From contig NZ_CP137734.1 in the NCBI RefSeq assembly GCF_033406955.1, forward strand, positions 3,720,001 through 3,784,000: a stretch of 64,000 nucleotides of DNA, given 5' to 3'. Under the pieces are notes generated by a model that was not told the DNA's origin, ran no database searches, and saw only the letters and a list, made by a program, of their open reading frames with translations. The DNA comes from Streptomyces violaceoruber. Its GTDB lineage: Bacteria > Actinomycetota > Actinomycetes > Streptomycetales > Streptomycetaceae. Both the position numbers and the translations under genes were made by a program. Each line of letters opens with the position of its first letter. Positions within the stretch are counted from its first letter, which is position 1. Positions 49,445 through 59,800 of this stretch are shown here, one piece after another.

Positions 49445-50017
49445 CTAACCGGAGGAGCCGAGCGGGCTGCGCGCGACCGCCTCGTAACGAGGCTGCTCGC
49501 CGGGCACGCCCGACTCCGGCAGGTGGCTGCGGACCAGCGCCAGGTCGGTCACGGTCCAGGTGGGGCCGGTGAAGCCGGCCAGCGCCTCGACGTAGGGGCG
49601 GACGTCGCACGCCTGTCTGCTGCGGGCCAGGGTCAGGTGGGGCTGGTAGCGGCGGTGCTCGCCCGTCGCGACGCCCGCCCTGCGCCCCGCGGCCTCGGCG
49701 CGGCCGGCCAGCAGCCGCAGGGTCGCCAGGCCGCCCTCCGCACCCGCCCACAGCGCCCGGCCGCGGCCGAACTGGCCACCGCCGCGCAGCGCCAGTTCGA
49801 AGGGCGCGGTGCGGTGGGCCGCGCGCGCCAGGCGGGCCGACAGCTCGGGGACGAGTTCGTCGTCGACCTCGCCGTAGAAGGCGAGGGTGAGGTGCCAGCC
49901 CGGACGGCCGGTCCAGCGCAGCCCCTCGGCGCCGGGCAGGCTCCGCAGCACGGCCACCTCCGCGGCGAGGGCGGCGGTGACGTCCTCGGGCGGCAGTACG
50001 GCGGCGAACAGTCTCAT
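49445..50017 (-). CDS. thpR: RNA 2',3'-cyclic phosphodiesterase (2'-5' RNA ligase family)
   Basis: A 190-residue enzyme of the 2H phosphoesterase family that opens 2',3'-cyclic phosphates on RNA. The two catalytic HxTx motifs are present: HLTLAFYG (about residues 43-46) and HLTLAR (about 127-130). The N-terminus MRLFAAVLPPEDVTAALAAEV is the standard first strand and helix of ThpR. The ATG at 50015-50017 gives family length. Its cellular role is unclear even in E. coli; it may clear cyclic-phosphate RNA ends. It is followed 10 bp later by the small membrane peptide gene, and preceded by the MFS gene in the same direction. Confidence 0.9.
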   Translation of the reverse strand: MRLFAAVLPPEDVTAALAAEVAVLRSLPGAEGLRWTGRPGWHLTLAFYGEVDDELVPELSARLARAAHRTAPFELALRGGGQFGRGRALWAGAEGGLATLRLLAGRAEAAGRRAGVATGEHRRYQPHLTLARSRQACDVRPYVEALAGFTGPTWTVTDLALVRSHLPESGVPGEQPRYEAVARSPLGSSG

Positions 50018-50066
50018 GGGACCAGCCTGGCAGAGCCCCGCCGTCCGGGCCCCGGGTTCCCCACCC

Positions 50067-51446
50067 CTACGCTGCCGGTGCCAGTGCCTCCTGCCGTTCC
50101 CGCGGCACGAACCGGACCTGCGGGTGGCCGCGGTGCCAGCCGACCGACAGGCGCAGGTTGCCGACGCGGGCCAGGACCAGGCCTATGACGAGGGCGGCGG
50201 TGGCGGCCACCGCACCGCCCGCGGCGAAGCCGACCCGGGCGCCGTAGGTGTCGGTGACCCAGCCGACGATCGGGGCGCCGACCGGGGAGCCGCCGAGGAA
50301 GACCATCATGTACAGGGCCATCACGCGGCCCCGCATGGCCGGGTCGGTCGACATCTGGATGCTGGTGTTGGCGGTGACGTTCACCGTCATGCTGAAGACG
50401 CCGATGGGGACCATGAGCAGCGCGAAGAGCCACAGCTCGGGCGCCGTCGAGGCCACGATCTCCAGGGCGCCGAAGCCGAGGGCCGCCGCGATCAGGACAC
50501 GCAGCCGGGCGGTGCCGCGCCGGGCGGCGAGCAGGGCGCCGGCCAGCGAGCCGACGGCCATGAGGGTGTTGAAGAGGCTGTACGCCCCGGCGCCCGCGTC
50601 GAAGACGTCGTCGGCGAAGGCGGACAGGAAGACCGGGAAGTTGAAGCCGAAGGTGCCGATGAACCCGACCAGGGTGATCGTCCAGATCAGCTCGGGGCGG
50701 CCGGCGACGTAGCGCAGGCCCTCGCGGAGCTGGCCCTTGCCGCGCGGGGTGGGCCGGCCGGCGTGCAGTTCGCGGGCGCGCATCAGCAGCAGGCAGGTGA
50801 GCGGCGCGACGAAGGACAGGCCGTTGGCGAGGAACGCCCAGCCGGTGCCCACGCCGGTGATCATCAGACCGGCGACGGCCGGGCCGACCAGGCGGGCCGA
50901 CTGGAAGTTGGCCGAGTTCATGCTGACGGCGTTCTGCAGCTGGTCGCGGCCGACCAGCTCGGAGACGAAGGTCTGGCGGGCCGGGTTGTCCATGACGGTG
51001 GCCAGGCCCATCGCGAAGGCGGCGACGTAGACGTGCCAGACCTGGACGTGTCCGCTCAGGGTGAGGGCGGCGAGGGCGAGCGCGGTCAGGGCCATCGCGG
51101 TCTGGGTGACGAGCAGCGTGGGCCGCTTGGGCAGGCGGTCGACGAGGACGCCGCCGTAGAGGCCGAAGAGCAGCATCGGCAGGAACTGCAGGGCGGTGGT
51201 GATGCCGACGGCGGCCGAGGAGCCGGTGAGGCTGAGCACCAGCCAGTCCTGGGCGATGCGCTGCATCCAGGTGCCGATGTTGGAGACGACCTGGCCCATG
51301 AAGAACAGGCGGTAGTTCCTGACCTTCAGGGAGGCGAACATCGACGTTCTGCGAGGGGCGGCGGGGCCCGTCGGACCGTCGGGGGTGGTCGGGGTGTCGG
51401 GGCCGTCAGGTGCGGGGGCGGAAGCTGCTCCGGATCCCGTACTCAA
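50067..51446 (-). CDS. MFS transporter (EntS/DHA3-like)
   Basis: A 459-residue major-facilitator exporter. A proline/threonine-rich N-terminal tail is followed by SLKVRNYRLFFMGQVVSNIGTWMQRIAQDWLVLSLTGSSAAVG, the typical DHA3/EntS first helices, and motif A VDRLPKRPTLL between helices 2 and 3. About twelve helices are predicted. Translation appears to start at TTG (51444-51446), because AAGGAGG lies 10 bases upstream and no ATG or GTG is better placed; TTG starts are uncommon here. The MarR regulator gene ends 27 bp upstream in the same operon, so the pair is likely an inducible multidrug efflux system. Confidence 0.9.
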   Translation of the reverse strand: MSTGSGAASAPAPDGPDTPTTPDGPTGPAAPRRTSMFASLKVRNYRLFFMGQVVSNIGTWMQRIAQDWLVLSLTGSSAAVGITTALQFLPMLLFGLYGGVLVDRLPKRPTLLVTQTAMALTALALAALTLSGHVQVWHVYVAAFAMGLATVMDNPARQTFVSELVGRDQLQNAVSMNSANFQSARLVGPAVAGLMITGVGTGWAFLANGLSFVAPLTCLLLMRARELHAGRPTPRGKGQLREGLRYVAGRPELIWTITLVGFIGTFGFNFPVFLSAFADDVFDAGAGAYSLFNTLMAVGSLAGALLAARRGTARLRVLIAAALGFGALEIVASTAPELWLFALLMVPIGVFSMTVNVTANTSIQMSTDPAMRGRVMALYMMVFLGGSPVGAPIVGWVTDTYGARVGFAAGGAVAATAALVIGLVLARVGNLRLSVGWHRGHPQVRFVPRERQEALAPAA

Positions 51447-51473
51447 AAGGGTTCGCCTCCTTGCGAGAACTGC

Positions 51474-51911
51474 TTACTTGTGTGCGAGCTTCTCCAGCAC
51501 GGGGGCGGCGGCGCGCAGTTTCGCCCACTCGTCCTCGTCGAGGCCCTCGACCAGCGTGGCCAGGAACGCGTTCCGCTTGCGGCGGCTCTCCTCGAGCATC
51601 ACCACGGCCTGCTCGGTCTGCGTCACGACCTTCTGGCGCCGGTCCTCGGGGTGCGGCTCCAGCCTGACCAGGCCCTTGGCCTCGAGCAGCGCCACGATGC
51701 GGGTCATCGAGGGCGGCTGGACGTGTTCCTTGCGGGCCAGCTCGCCCGGGGTCGCGCTGCCGCAGTTCGACAGGGTGCCCAGCACCGACATCTCGGTGGG
51801 GCTGAGCGACTCGTCGACCCGCTGGTGCTTGAGCCGACGGGACAACCGCATCACGGCGGAGCGCAGGGAGTTCACGGCGGCGGCGTCGTCGCCATGCTTG
51901 AGGTCCGGCAT
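51474..51911 (-). CDS. MarR-family regulator of the MFS exporter
   Basis: A 145-residue MarR regulator. LSPTEMSVLGTLSNCGSATPGELARKEHVQPPSMTRIVALLEAKGLVRLEPHPEDRRQKVVTQTEQA holds the helix-turn-helix and wing (about residues 37-102, with the PEDRR wing motif). The ATG at 51909-51911 follows AAGGAAC. Two TTAG repeats, 9 bp apart (near 51915-51932), lie over the presumed promoter and may be part of an operator. It is the first gene of a two-gene operon with the MFS exporter, so it most likely represses both and is released by a transported aromatic compound. Confidence 0.92.
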   Translation of the reverse strand: MPDLKHGDDAAAVNSLRSAVMRLSRRLKHQRVDESLSPTEMSVLGTLSNCGSATPGELARKEHVQPPSMTRIVALLEAKGLVRLEPHPEDRRQKVVTQTEQAVVMLEESRRKRNAFLATLVEGLDEDEWAKLRAAAPVLEKLAHK

Positions 51912-52067
51912 GTTCCTTAGCGTAACTCATTAGTCTGGCGAAATACCAACGCACTTCCGCCCCAGTGCCCGTGACACCTGCCACTGAAACCCGCAGTTCA
52001 CCCGTACGAGTGAGTCGTTTCCGGAAATGGAGGCATCACCCGGCCGGCCGGGGCGACCCTCGTGCTC

Positions 52068-52250
52068 ATGGGGACCAGCGTGCTCAGCCTGCGGATAGAC
52101 GGGGAGCTGCTCGACCGGCTCCGGGACCATGCGGCCAAAAGAGGAATGAGCGTCCAGGACTATGTCGTCCGGACGCTCATTCGAGACGACTTCGACGAGC
52201 GGTTCCAGTCCGCCGTGGAGGAGACGGAACGGTTCTACGGAGTGCCGTGA
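52068..52250 (+). CDS. small ribbon-helix-helix protein
   Basis: A 60-residue protein. VLSLRIDGELLDRLRDHAAKRGMSVQDYVVRTLIRDDFDERFQSAVEETERFYGVP fits a CopG/Arc-type ribbon-helix-helix: a short N-terminal strand, a helix, the tight turn KRGMSVQDYV, and a second helix. It would dimerise and bind DNA. It could be an antitoxin, but no toxin gene is adjacent. The start may be the ATG at 52068 or the GTG at 52062; no strong ribosome site is visible. It is divergent from the MarR gene and convergent with the NCS2 permease. Confidence 0.75.
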   Translation: MGTSVLSLRIDGELLDRLRDHAAKRGMSVQDYVVRTLIRDDFDERFQSAVEETERFYGVP

Positions 52251-52281
52251 GCCGGGAGGCCCGGCCCGCCTTCCCCGGGGA

Positions 52282-53739
52282 TCAGGTCAGGCCCAGGGCC
52301 GGCATCAGGTAGTAGAAGGCGAAGACCGCCGACACCACGTGCATCGCCACCGGCACCTCGCGGCCCCGGCCGGCCGCCAGGCGCAGCACCGAGAAGGTGA
52401 TGAAGCCCATCCCGATGCCGTTGGTGATCGAGTAGGTGAACGGCATCATCAGCATGGTCACGAAGGCCGGGATCGCCACCGTGAAGTCCGACCAGTCGAT
52501 CTCCTTGATCGAACCGGCCAGGATCAGGAAGCCCACCGCGATCAGCGCAGGGGTCGCCGCCTGCGACGGGACCATGGTGGCGACCGGCGTGAGGAACAGC
52601 GCCAGGGCGAACAGCGTGCCGGTGACGATGTTGGCGAAGCCGGTGCGCGCGCCCTCGCCGACGCCCGCCGTGGACTCCACGAAGCAGGTGGTGGCGGAGG
52701 CGGAGCTGGCACCGCCCACGGCGACCGCGACGCCGTCGACGAACAGGACCTTGTTGATGCCCGGCATCTGGCCCTCGCCGTCGGTCAGCTTCGCCTCGTC
52801 GCTGATGCCCATGATCGTGCCCATCGCGTCGAAGAAGCACGACAGCAGCACGGTGAAGACGAACAGCACGCCGGTCAGGACGCCGACCTTCTCGAACCCG
52901 CCGAACAGGCTGACCTCGCCGACCAGCCCGAAGTCGGGTGTGGCGACGGGGTTGCCGGGCCACTCGGGCGTGGTCAGGCCCCAGGACGGGATGTCGGCGA
53001 CGGCGTTGATGATCAACGCGACGCCGGTCATCACCACGATCGAGATGAGGATGGCGCCCGGGGTCTTGCGGACGATCAGCGCCAGGGTCAGCAGCACGCC
53101 GAGGACGAAGACCAGGACCGGCCAGCCGGTGAGGTGCCCGCCGGTGCCGAGCTGGATCGGGACCGTGGTCTGGGCGGCGTCCGGCATCCGGGTGATGAAG
53201 CCGGAGTCGACGAGCCCGATGATCATGATGAACAGGCCGATGCCGATGGCGATGGCCTTGCGCAGGCTGTAGGGCACGGCGTTCATCACGCGCTCGCGCA
53301 GCCCGGTGGCGACCAGCAGCATGACGACGAAACCGGCCAGCACCACCATGCCCATGGCGTCCGGCCAGGACATCCGCGGGGCGAGCTGGAGCGCGACGAC
53401 GGAGTTCACGCCGAGACCGGCGGCGAGCGCGATCGGCACGTTGCCGATGACGCCCATCAGGAGCGTGGTGAACGCCGCCGTCAGCGCGGTCGCGGTGACC
53501 AGCTGGCCGTTGTCGAGCTGGTGGCCGTACATGTCCTTCGCGCTGCCCAGGATGATCGGGTTCAGCACGATGATGTAGGCCATCGCGAAGAAGGTGGCGA
53601 AGCCGCCGCGGATCTCACGGGGCAGGGTGCTGCCGCGCTCGGAGATCTTGAAGTAGCGGTCGAGGCCGTTCTGCGGGGGCCGCCGGTCTTCCGGCGACTC
53701 GGGGGACGGGGGGACCTTGGCGGAGGCCGAGGTGGACAT
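52282..53739 (-). CDS. NCS2-family purine permease (AzgA-like)
   Basis: A 485-residue integral membrane symporter with about 12-14 helices. LDRYFKISERGSTLPREIRGGFATFFAMAYIIVLNPIIL, GLGVNSVVALQL, and FFDAMGTIMGISDEAKL are typical of the AzgA subgroup, which transports adenine, guanine and hypoxanthine with protons; the segment ASATTCFVESTAGVGEGARTG is the signature helix-10 region. The ATG at 53737-53739 is the natural start. It is monocistronic, and its upstream region (53740-53942) is about 200 bp with no other gene. It probably scavenges purine bases. Confidence 0.93.
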   Translation of the reverse strand: MSTSASAKVPPSPESPEDRRPPQNGLDRYFKISERGSTLPREIRGGFATFFAMAYIIVLNPIILGSAKDMYGHQLDNGQLVTATALTAAFTTLLMGVIGNVPIALAAGLGVNSVVALQLAPRMSWPDAMGMVVLAGFVVMLLVATGLRERVMNAVPYSLRKAIAIGIGLFIMIIGLVDSGFITRMPDAAQTTVPIQLGTGGHLTGWPVLVFVLGVLLTLALIVRKTPGAILISIVVMTGVALIINAVADIPSWGLTTPEWPGNPVATPDFGLVGEVSLFGGFEKVGVLTGVLFVFTVLLSCFFDAMGTIMGISDEAKLTDGEGQMPGINKVLFVDGVAVAVGGASSASATTCFVESTAGVGEGARTGFANIVTGTLFALALFLTPVATMVPSQAATPALIAVGFLILAGSIKEIDWSDFTVAIPAFVTMLMMPFTYSITNGIGMGFITFSVLRLAAGRGREVPVAMHVVSAVFAFYYLMPALGLT

Positions 53740-53942
53740 GCGGGGACCTCATCACCAACAGGTTCCCCCACGGCCTTGTCGGTGTTCCTATTGGTGTTTT
53801 CTACGAATGAAAGCGGTCAGAGACAAACGGGTTCAGTATGAACGTATGAGCCCGTGATCGCTATCTCCGCGCGTAGACCCTTGGAATCACCGTGTGGCGC
53901 CGCGCCGTCAACCCGTTCGCACGCTCCTCGTAAGCTGTACGC

Positions 53943-54203
53943 ATGACGAAGTGGACACCCACGCACGAGGCGCCGGAGCCCCTGGAGGGCCCCGTGGTTC
54001 CGACCATCGTCGGCGGCACCATCCTCTGGTTCGTCCTCTTCCTGGTGCAGCTGCCCTTCTACGGCTGGTTCGACGACCACGGGCACACCTGGTGGGTGTG
54101 GACCTGCCTGGCCGGCGCGGGCCTCGGCCTGATCGGCATCTGGTACGTCCGGGGGCGCGACGCCGCGATCAGGCGGGACACGGCCGCCGGCGCCGAGGAC
54201 TAG
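53943..54203 (+). CDS. DUF2530 membrane protein
   Basis: An 86-residue actinobacterial protein with two membrane helices, VPTIVGGTILWFVLFLVQLPF and TWWVWTCLAGAGLGLIGIWYV, joined by a short loop YGWFDDHGH. The second helix is followed by the conserved RGRDAAIRRD tail. Both match DUF2530. A TAAGCT hexamer ends 6 bases before the ATG, so the mRNA may be leaderless. Function is unknown; the gene commonly stands between the purine permease and other core genes in Streptomyces. Confidence 0.88.
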   Translation: MTKWTPTHEAPEPLEGPVVPTIVGGTILWFVLFLVQLPFYGWFDDHGHTWWVWTCLAGAGLGLIGIWYVRGRDAAIRRDTAAGAED

Positions 54204-54302
54204 TACCGGGGCAGCACACCGCACCCGCCCGTCTCGTCCCCAGGTCGGATCTTCGCCGCACTCGATGGGTGAAGCCGTAGGTCCGCACGTACCGTCGGAT
54301 CC

Positions 54303-56711
54303 ATGACGCATCTCGACGCGGACAGACTCGACCCGGAGCATCCCGCGCACGCCGTTGACGCCCCTTCGCCCGCGACCGGGCTCACGGCGGCCGGGGTCGC
54401 CGAACGGATCGGCCGCGGCCAGGTCAACGACGTGCCGGTGCGCAGCAGCCGTTCCCTGGCCGACATCGTCCGCGCCAACGTCTTCACCCGGTTCAACGCG
54501 ATCATCGGCGTGCTCTGGGTGATCATGCTGTTCGTCGCGCCGATCCAGGACAGCCTGTTCGGCTTCGTGATCCTCGCCAACACCGGCATCGGCATCATCC
54601 AGGAGTGGCGGGCGAAGAAGACCCTCGACTCCCTGGCCCTGATCGGCGAGGTCCGCCCGACGGTGCGCCGGGACGGGAAGCCCGTCGGGATCAGCACGTC
54701 CGAGATCGTGCTGGACGACGTCATCGAGATCGGTCCCGGCGACAAGGCCGTGGTCGACGGGGTGTGCGTCGAGGCCGACGGGCTGGAGATCGACGAGTCC
54801 CTGCTGACCGGCGAGGCCGACCCGGTGGTCAAACAGCCGGGCGACCAGGTCATGTCGGGCAGCTTCGTGGTCGCGGGCGGCGGCGCCTTCCGGGCCACCA
54901 AGGTCGGCCGCGAGGCGTACGCGGCGCAGCTCGCCGAGGAGGCCTCCCGCTTCACGCTGGTCCAGTCCGAGCTGCGCTCCGGCATCTCCACGATCCTCAA
55001 GTACGTCACCTGGATGATGGTCCCGACCGCGATCGGCCTGATCCTCAGCCAGCTGCTCGCCAAGGACAACGACCTGGACGACTCGATCGCCCGCACGGTC
55101 GGCGGCATCGTGCCCATGGTCCCCGAGGGCCTGGTCCTGCTCACCTCCGTCGCCTTCGCGATCGGCGTCGTCCGGCTCGGCCGCAAGCAGTGCCTCGTCC
55201 AGGAGCTGCCCGCCATCGAGGGCCTGGCCCGCGTCGACACCGTCTGCCTGGACAAGACCGGCACCCTCACCGAGGGCGGCATGGACGTCACCGACCTGCG
55301 CGTCCTCGACGGCGCCGACGAGGCGTACGTCCGCGCCGTGCTCGGCGCCCTCGGCGCGTCCGACCCGCGCCCCAACGCCTCCCTCCAGGCGATCATCGAC
55401 ACCTACCCGGACGACGGGTCCGCCGGGGCGTGGCGGAACACGCGGTCGCTGCCCTTCTCCTCCGCCCGCAAGTACAGCGGCGCCACCTTCGACGAGGGCG
55501 ACGGCGCCGCCGGGACGTGGCTGCTGGGCGCCCCGGACGTGCTGCTGCCCGAGGACGACCCGGCGCTCGCCGAGACCGGCCGGCTCAACGAACAGGGCCT
55601 GCGCGTACTGCTGCTCGCCCGCGCCGCCCGCGACCTGGACGACCCCGAGGTCGCCGAGGGCGTCGAGCCCACCGCCCTGGTGGTGCTGGAGCAGCGGCTG
55701 CGCCCGGACGCCGCCGACACCCTGCGCTACTTCGCCGACCAGGACGTGCGCGCCAAGGTCATCTCCGGCGACAACGCGGTGTCGGTCGGCGCGGTGGCCG
55801 CCAAGCTCGGGCTGTCCGGCGCCACCGTCGACGCGCGCCGGCTGCCCGCCGAGCGGGAGGAGATGGCGGGTGCCCTGGACGAGGGCACGGTGTTCGGCCG
55901 GGTCACCCCGCAGCAGAAGCGGGACATGGTGGCCGCCCTCCAGTCACGCGGCCACACCGTCGCGATGACCGGCGACGGCGTCAACGACGTCCTCGCGCTC
56001 AAGGACGCCGACATCGGCGTGGCGATGGGCTCCGGCTCGGAGGCGACCCGGGCGGTCGCGCAGATCGTGCTGCTCAACAACAGCTTCGCCACGCTGCCGT
56101 CGGTGGTGGCCGAGGGCCGCCGCGTCATCGGCAACATCACGCGCGTGGCGACGCTGTTCCTGGTCAAGACCGTGTACTCGGTGCTGCTCGCGATCCTGGT
56201 GGTCTGCTCGCAGGTGGAGTACCCGTTCCTGCCCCGCCACCTCACCCTGCTCTCGACGCTCACCATCGGCGTCCCGGCCTTCTTCCTGGCCCTCGCCCCG
56301 AACAGGGAACGGGCCAGGCCCCACTTCGTCCGGCGCGTGATGCGGTACGCGATCCCGGGCGGGGTGGTGGCGGGGGCGGCGACCTTCGTGACGTATCTCG
56401 TCGCCCGGCAGCACTACACCGGCCCCGGCGCGCTGGACGCCGAGACCAGCGCGGCGACGCTGACGCTGTTCCTGATCTCGATGTGGGTGCTGGCGATCAT
56501 CGCCAGGCCGTACACGTGGTGGCGGGTGCTGCTGGTGGCGGCGATGGGGCTGGGCTTCGTGGTGGTGCTGGCGGTGCCGTGGCTGCAGGACTTCTTCGCG
56601 CTGAAGCTGGTGGGGGTGACGATGCCGTGGACTGCCGTCGGCATCGCGGTGGCAGGGGCAGCCGTTCTGGAGCTCACCTGGAGGTGGGTGGACCGGCGGT
56701 TTCCCGTATGA
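54303..56711 (+). CDS. P-type cation ATPase (CtpE-like)
   Basis: An 802-residue ion pump. The phosphorylation motif DKTGTLTEGG near residue 319, the actuator-domain TGE of ESLLTGEADPVV near 175, the membrane PEGL of VPMVPEGLVLL near 273, the nucleotide-binding KYSGATF, and the hinge MTGDGVNDVLALKDADIGVAMGSG near 558 are all present. Roughly ten helices are predicted. It lacks N-terminal metal-binding CXXC domains, and resembles mycobacterial CtpE, reported as a calcium pump; substrate here is inference. A TACCGT hexamer lies 7 bases before the ATG, so a leaderless transcript is possible. A dispersed repeat follows its stop codon. Confidence 0.9.
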   Translation: MTHLDADRLDPEHPAHAVDAPSPATGLTAAGVAERIGRGQVNDVPVRSSRSLADIVRANVFTRFNAIIGVLWVIMLFVAPIQDSLFGFVILANTGIGIIQEWRAKKTLDSLALIGEVRPTVRRDGKPVGISTSEIVLDDVIEIGPGDKAVVDGVCVEADGLEIDESLLTGEADPVVKQPGDQVMSGSFVVAGGGAFRATKVGREAYAAQLAEEASRFTLVQSELRSGISTILKYVTWMMVPTAIGLILSQLLAKDNDLDDSIARTVGGIVPMVPEGLVLLTSVAFAIGVVRLGRKQCLVQELPAIEGLARVDTVCLDKTGTLTEGGMDVTDLRVLDGADEAYVRAVLGALGASDPRPNASLQAIIDTYPDDGSAGAWRNTRSLPFSSARKYSGATFDEGDGAAGTWLLGAPDVLLPEDDPALAETGRLNEQGLRVLLLARAARDLDDPEVAEGVEPTALVVLEQRLRPDAADTLRYFADQDVRAKVISGDNAVSVGAVAAKLGLSGATVDARRLPAEREEMAGALDEGTVFGRVTPQQKRDMVAALQSRGHTVAMTGDGVNDVLALKDADIGVAMGSGSEATRAVAQIVLLNNSFATLPSVVAEGRRVIGNITRVATLFLVKTVYSVLLAILVVCSQVEYPFLPRHLTLLSTLTIGVPAFFLALAPNRERARPHFVRRVMRYAIPGGVVAGAATFVTYLVARQHYTGPGALDAETSAATLTLFLISMWVLAIIARPYTWWRVLLVAAMGLGFVVVLAVPWLQDFFALKLVGVTMPWTAVGIAVAGAAVLELTWRWVDRRFPV

Positions 56712-56734
56712 CGGTTCGTTGTGTGCCGCGGCGC

Positions 56735-56796
56735 CGTTGTGGCCGGTCGCGCCCACGCGGCGGAGCCGCATGTCGAACACAGCCCCGCGCCCCTGA
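56735..56796. repeat. dispersed GC-rich intergenic repeat, long form
   Basis: Starts CGTTGTGGCCGGTCGCGC and ends CCCCGCGCCCCTGA, with a hairpin-forming middle (ACGCGGCGGAGCCGCATG). Its ends match the short repeat at 11178-11212. It lies between the convergent P-type ATPase and sacsin-like genes and may terminate transcription. Confidence 0.55.
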
Positions 56797-56833
56797 CGGC
56801 GCCGCCCGACCCCCGGTCGAGACGTGCCGTTCC

Positions 56834-59800
56834 TCAGTCGAACCAGCGGTCCCTTGCCAGCTCGTCCGTCCTCGACTCGTCCTCCAGCAGTGCTGCCACC
56901 TCGAAGCGGCGGGGCCACTGGCCCGCCGACCAGGCGAGGCCGGCGGCCACGCCCTCCAGCGTCGCCGCGTGGAGCGTGCCGTCCTCGGTGAGGCGCCAGT
57001 CGATCTCCACGCCGTCGACGAGCAGTTCCCCGTGCTCCACGTACGACGCCGGGGTCCGCGCCCCGAGCAGCACCCGCACCGGCTCCGGTACGTCGTGCTC
57101 GGTGCCCTCGGAGTCGACGCGGCCGGTGACGGACTCGCTCAGCCGCCGCACCTGGAACAGCTCGGCCAGTTCGGCGGCGCGGGCCGGCCGGACCGGCAGC
57201 AGCGGCATGCCGGAGGTGAAGGGCAGCAGGTCGGGCGAGTCGACCACGACGGCGTCGGCGGCGTCCACCACGCGCACCTCGCCGTCGACCACGGCCCGCA
57301 CCTCGTCCGGCAGGGTGACCCGCTCGGGGTCCAGCTCGGCCAGCGCGCCGTAGAGGGCGTGCAGTTGGGCGGCCGTGACCGGGCGGTCCGGGTCGGCGAG
57401 GCGGTCCAGGAGTTCGGCCGCGCCGCCGGGCTCGTCGAGGAGGGCGGCGACCGAGGTGCGGACGCCGAGGGCCCGCAGTACCTGCTCGTCCTCGAAGCCG
57501 GTCGCGTCGGCCTCGTCGTACAGGCCCCGCAGCAGCGGGTCGCCGCCCGCCGCGCGCAGGCCGGCCGGGCGGCGTCCGCCGAGCACCGGGTGCCCGCGCA
57601 GCCACCACGCGGTGTAGGGCCGTACGACCTCGTGGGTGCCGTCGGGCAGCAGGACGCGCACGGGCTGGACCAGCGCGTCGCGCAGCGGCGGCCGGGACAG
57701 CAGGGCGAGGGCCTCGGGCCAGTGGTCGTCGTCCACGAGGTCGAGGTCGCGCACGGCGACGATCTCGGTGGCGACCGGCGGGACGGGGGTGTCCGGGAAG
57801 CGGTCGAGGACGTCCTCGCTCCACACGTCCACGGCGTCGAGCAGTCCCGCGTCGTCGGGCTCGGCGAAGTCCCCTTCTCGGGGCTCCAGTTCGTCGGGGT
57901 CCAGGACGACGTCGGTGGCGCGAACGAGGGCGAAGGTGACGAGCACGCCGCAGGCGGCCAGCGGGTCCGGCCCCCACTTCTCGGCGAGTTCCGCGTCCAC
58001 GGCGGCCAGTTCGTCCTCCCGCATGACCCGGGCGAACGGGCCGCCGGGGAAGACGAGTTCGCCCGCCGGGGAGAGCTCGCCGTCCTCGTCGGGCAGGGCG
58101 AGGGCGCCCAGCCAGGGCTCGTCGCCCGGGTCGAGTCCGGCGTCGCGGACCAGGCCGAGGACGGTGTCGGCCAGCTCCTCGGCGTCGAGGGCGTCCTCCT
58201 CCCAGTTGACGCCGCCCTCGTCGTCCAGGGAGGCGGCGACGGCGGCCCTCACCTGCGGGGTGGTGAGCACGGCGCGCGGGGTGGCCGGGAGGGCGCCGAG
58301 CTTCTCCAGGAGCGGGTGCGCGGCGTCGGGGTGGGCGACCTTGAGACCGAGGCGGGTGAGGACGTCCGGGTCGAGGGAGGCGGCGTCCGGGGAGGGCAGC
58401 AGCACCTGCCGGGGCCCGATGGTCGTCCGCCCGTCCGCAAGGGGCACGGGCAGCCCGGACAGCCGGTCCGGGTCGACCCCGGCGAGGCTGTCGTAGAGGC
58501 TGCGCCACCAGCCCGGCGCCTTCTCCAGGCCCGCCAGCCGGTCGACGGCGTCCGTCAGCGGCACCCGGGCCACGCCCAGGGTGCGCAGTTCGGCGCGGCG
58601 TTCCAGACCGGCGGGCAGCAGGGTCGGCAGCACCTCGGCCAGCACCCGCACGGTGTCGGCGCCCGCGCCCTCCACCACCTCGGCGTCGCGCGGCCGCAGG
58701 GACTCCGGAAGGTCGTCCTCCGCGTCCTCGCCCCCGGAGGGGAGGGCGGGCGGCAGGAACGACGTGCGCGGCAGCCGGTCGAGGATCGCCTGGCGCAGCG
58801 CGCCGTCCAGTTCGCCCCGGCCCAGCGCGCCCGGCACCAGGTCGACGAGGCCGGCGGTGACCGGCCGCCAGTCGGCGAGCAGCCCGGCGTAGGCGTCGGC
58901 GGCCCGTTCGGTCAGGAAGTCGGTCAGCGGTCCCGGCGCGGTGTGCCGGCGGGTGGAGTCCAGCGGGAAGGACGCGATGAGCAGGGCGGGCACGCCGAGG
59001 GGCTCGTCGCTGGGGGTCGGGGCGTGCACGACGGGGCTGGTGCGGGGGCGGCCGGGAGCGCCGTCGGCGTCGACGGGCACCGCCCAGGTCACGGACCAGT
59101 GCGGGCGCAGCCGTTCCTCCACCGGCCGGTCGGCGAGGAGGGCGGGGGTGAGGGGGCCGTGCGCGGCGGCGGTGCGCCAGCGGGTGACGCCCTGCCGGGA
59201 GTCCTCCACGACGGTCAGGGCGTCCTCGGCGCGGCGGGAGAGGGTGCGTACCTCGTCGCCCGCCTCGATCACGACCTCCGCCAGGCCCGGCAGGGCGAGC
59301 AGCAGGGCGTCGTCCACGCCGTGCAGGAGGCGTTCGGCGAGGTCGGCGGCGGCCGTGTCGCGCAGCGGGAGGATGACCGCCGTGTCGTAGGGGCCGGGGG
59401 CGGTGCCCTCGGCGGGGAACGGCAGCCGCAGCAGTGGTACGTGCCCGTCGCGCCGCCGGATTTCGTCACCCAGGCCGGGGCTGTGCCGGGCGGTGTCGGC
59501 GGCCAGGTCGCGGGCCTCGGCCAGGGACCAGCGCACCCCGCCGTGCCGGCCGACCACGGCGGGCTCGTCGGTCACGGCCAGGACGGCGGCGAAGCCGACC
59601 CCGAACCGGCCGACCGAGCCGTCCACCGCGTCCCGCTTGGCGGAGGCGCGCAGGGTGGACAGCGACTCGACGCCGGTCGCGTCGAGCGGGGCGCCGGTGT
59701 TGGCGGCGACCAGGACGCCGTCGCGCAGGGTGAGCCGGAGCCGGCCGGGCACGCCGGCCCGTGCGGCGGCGTCGGCGGCGTTCTGCGCGAGTTCGACGAC

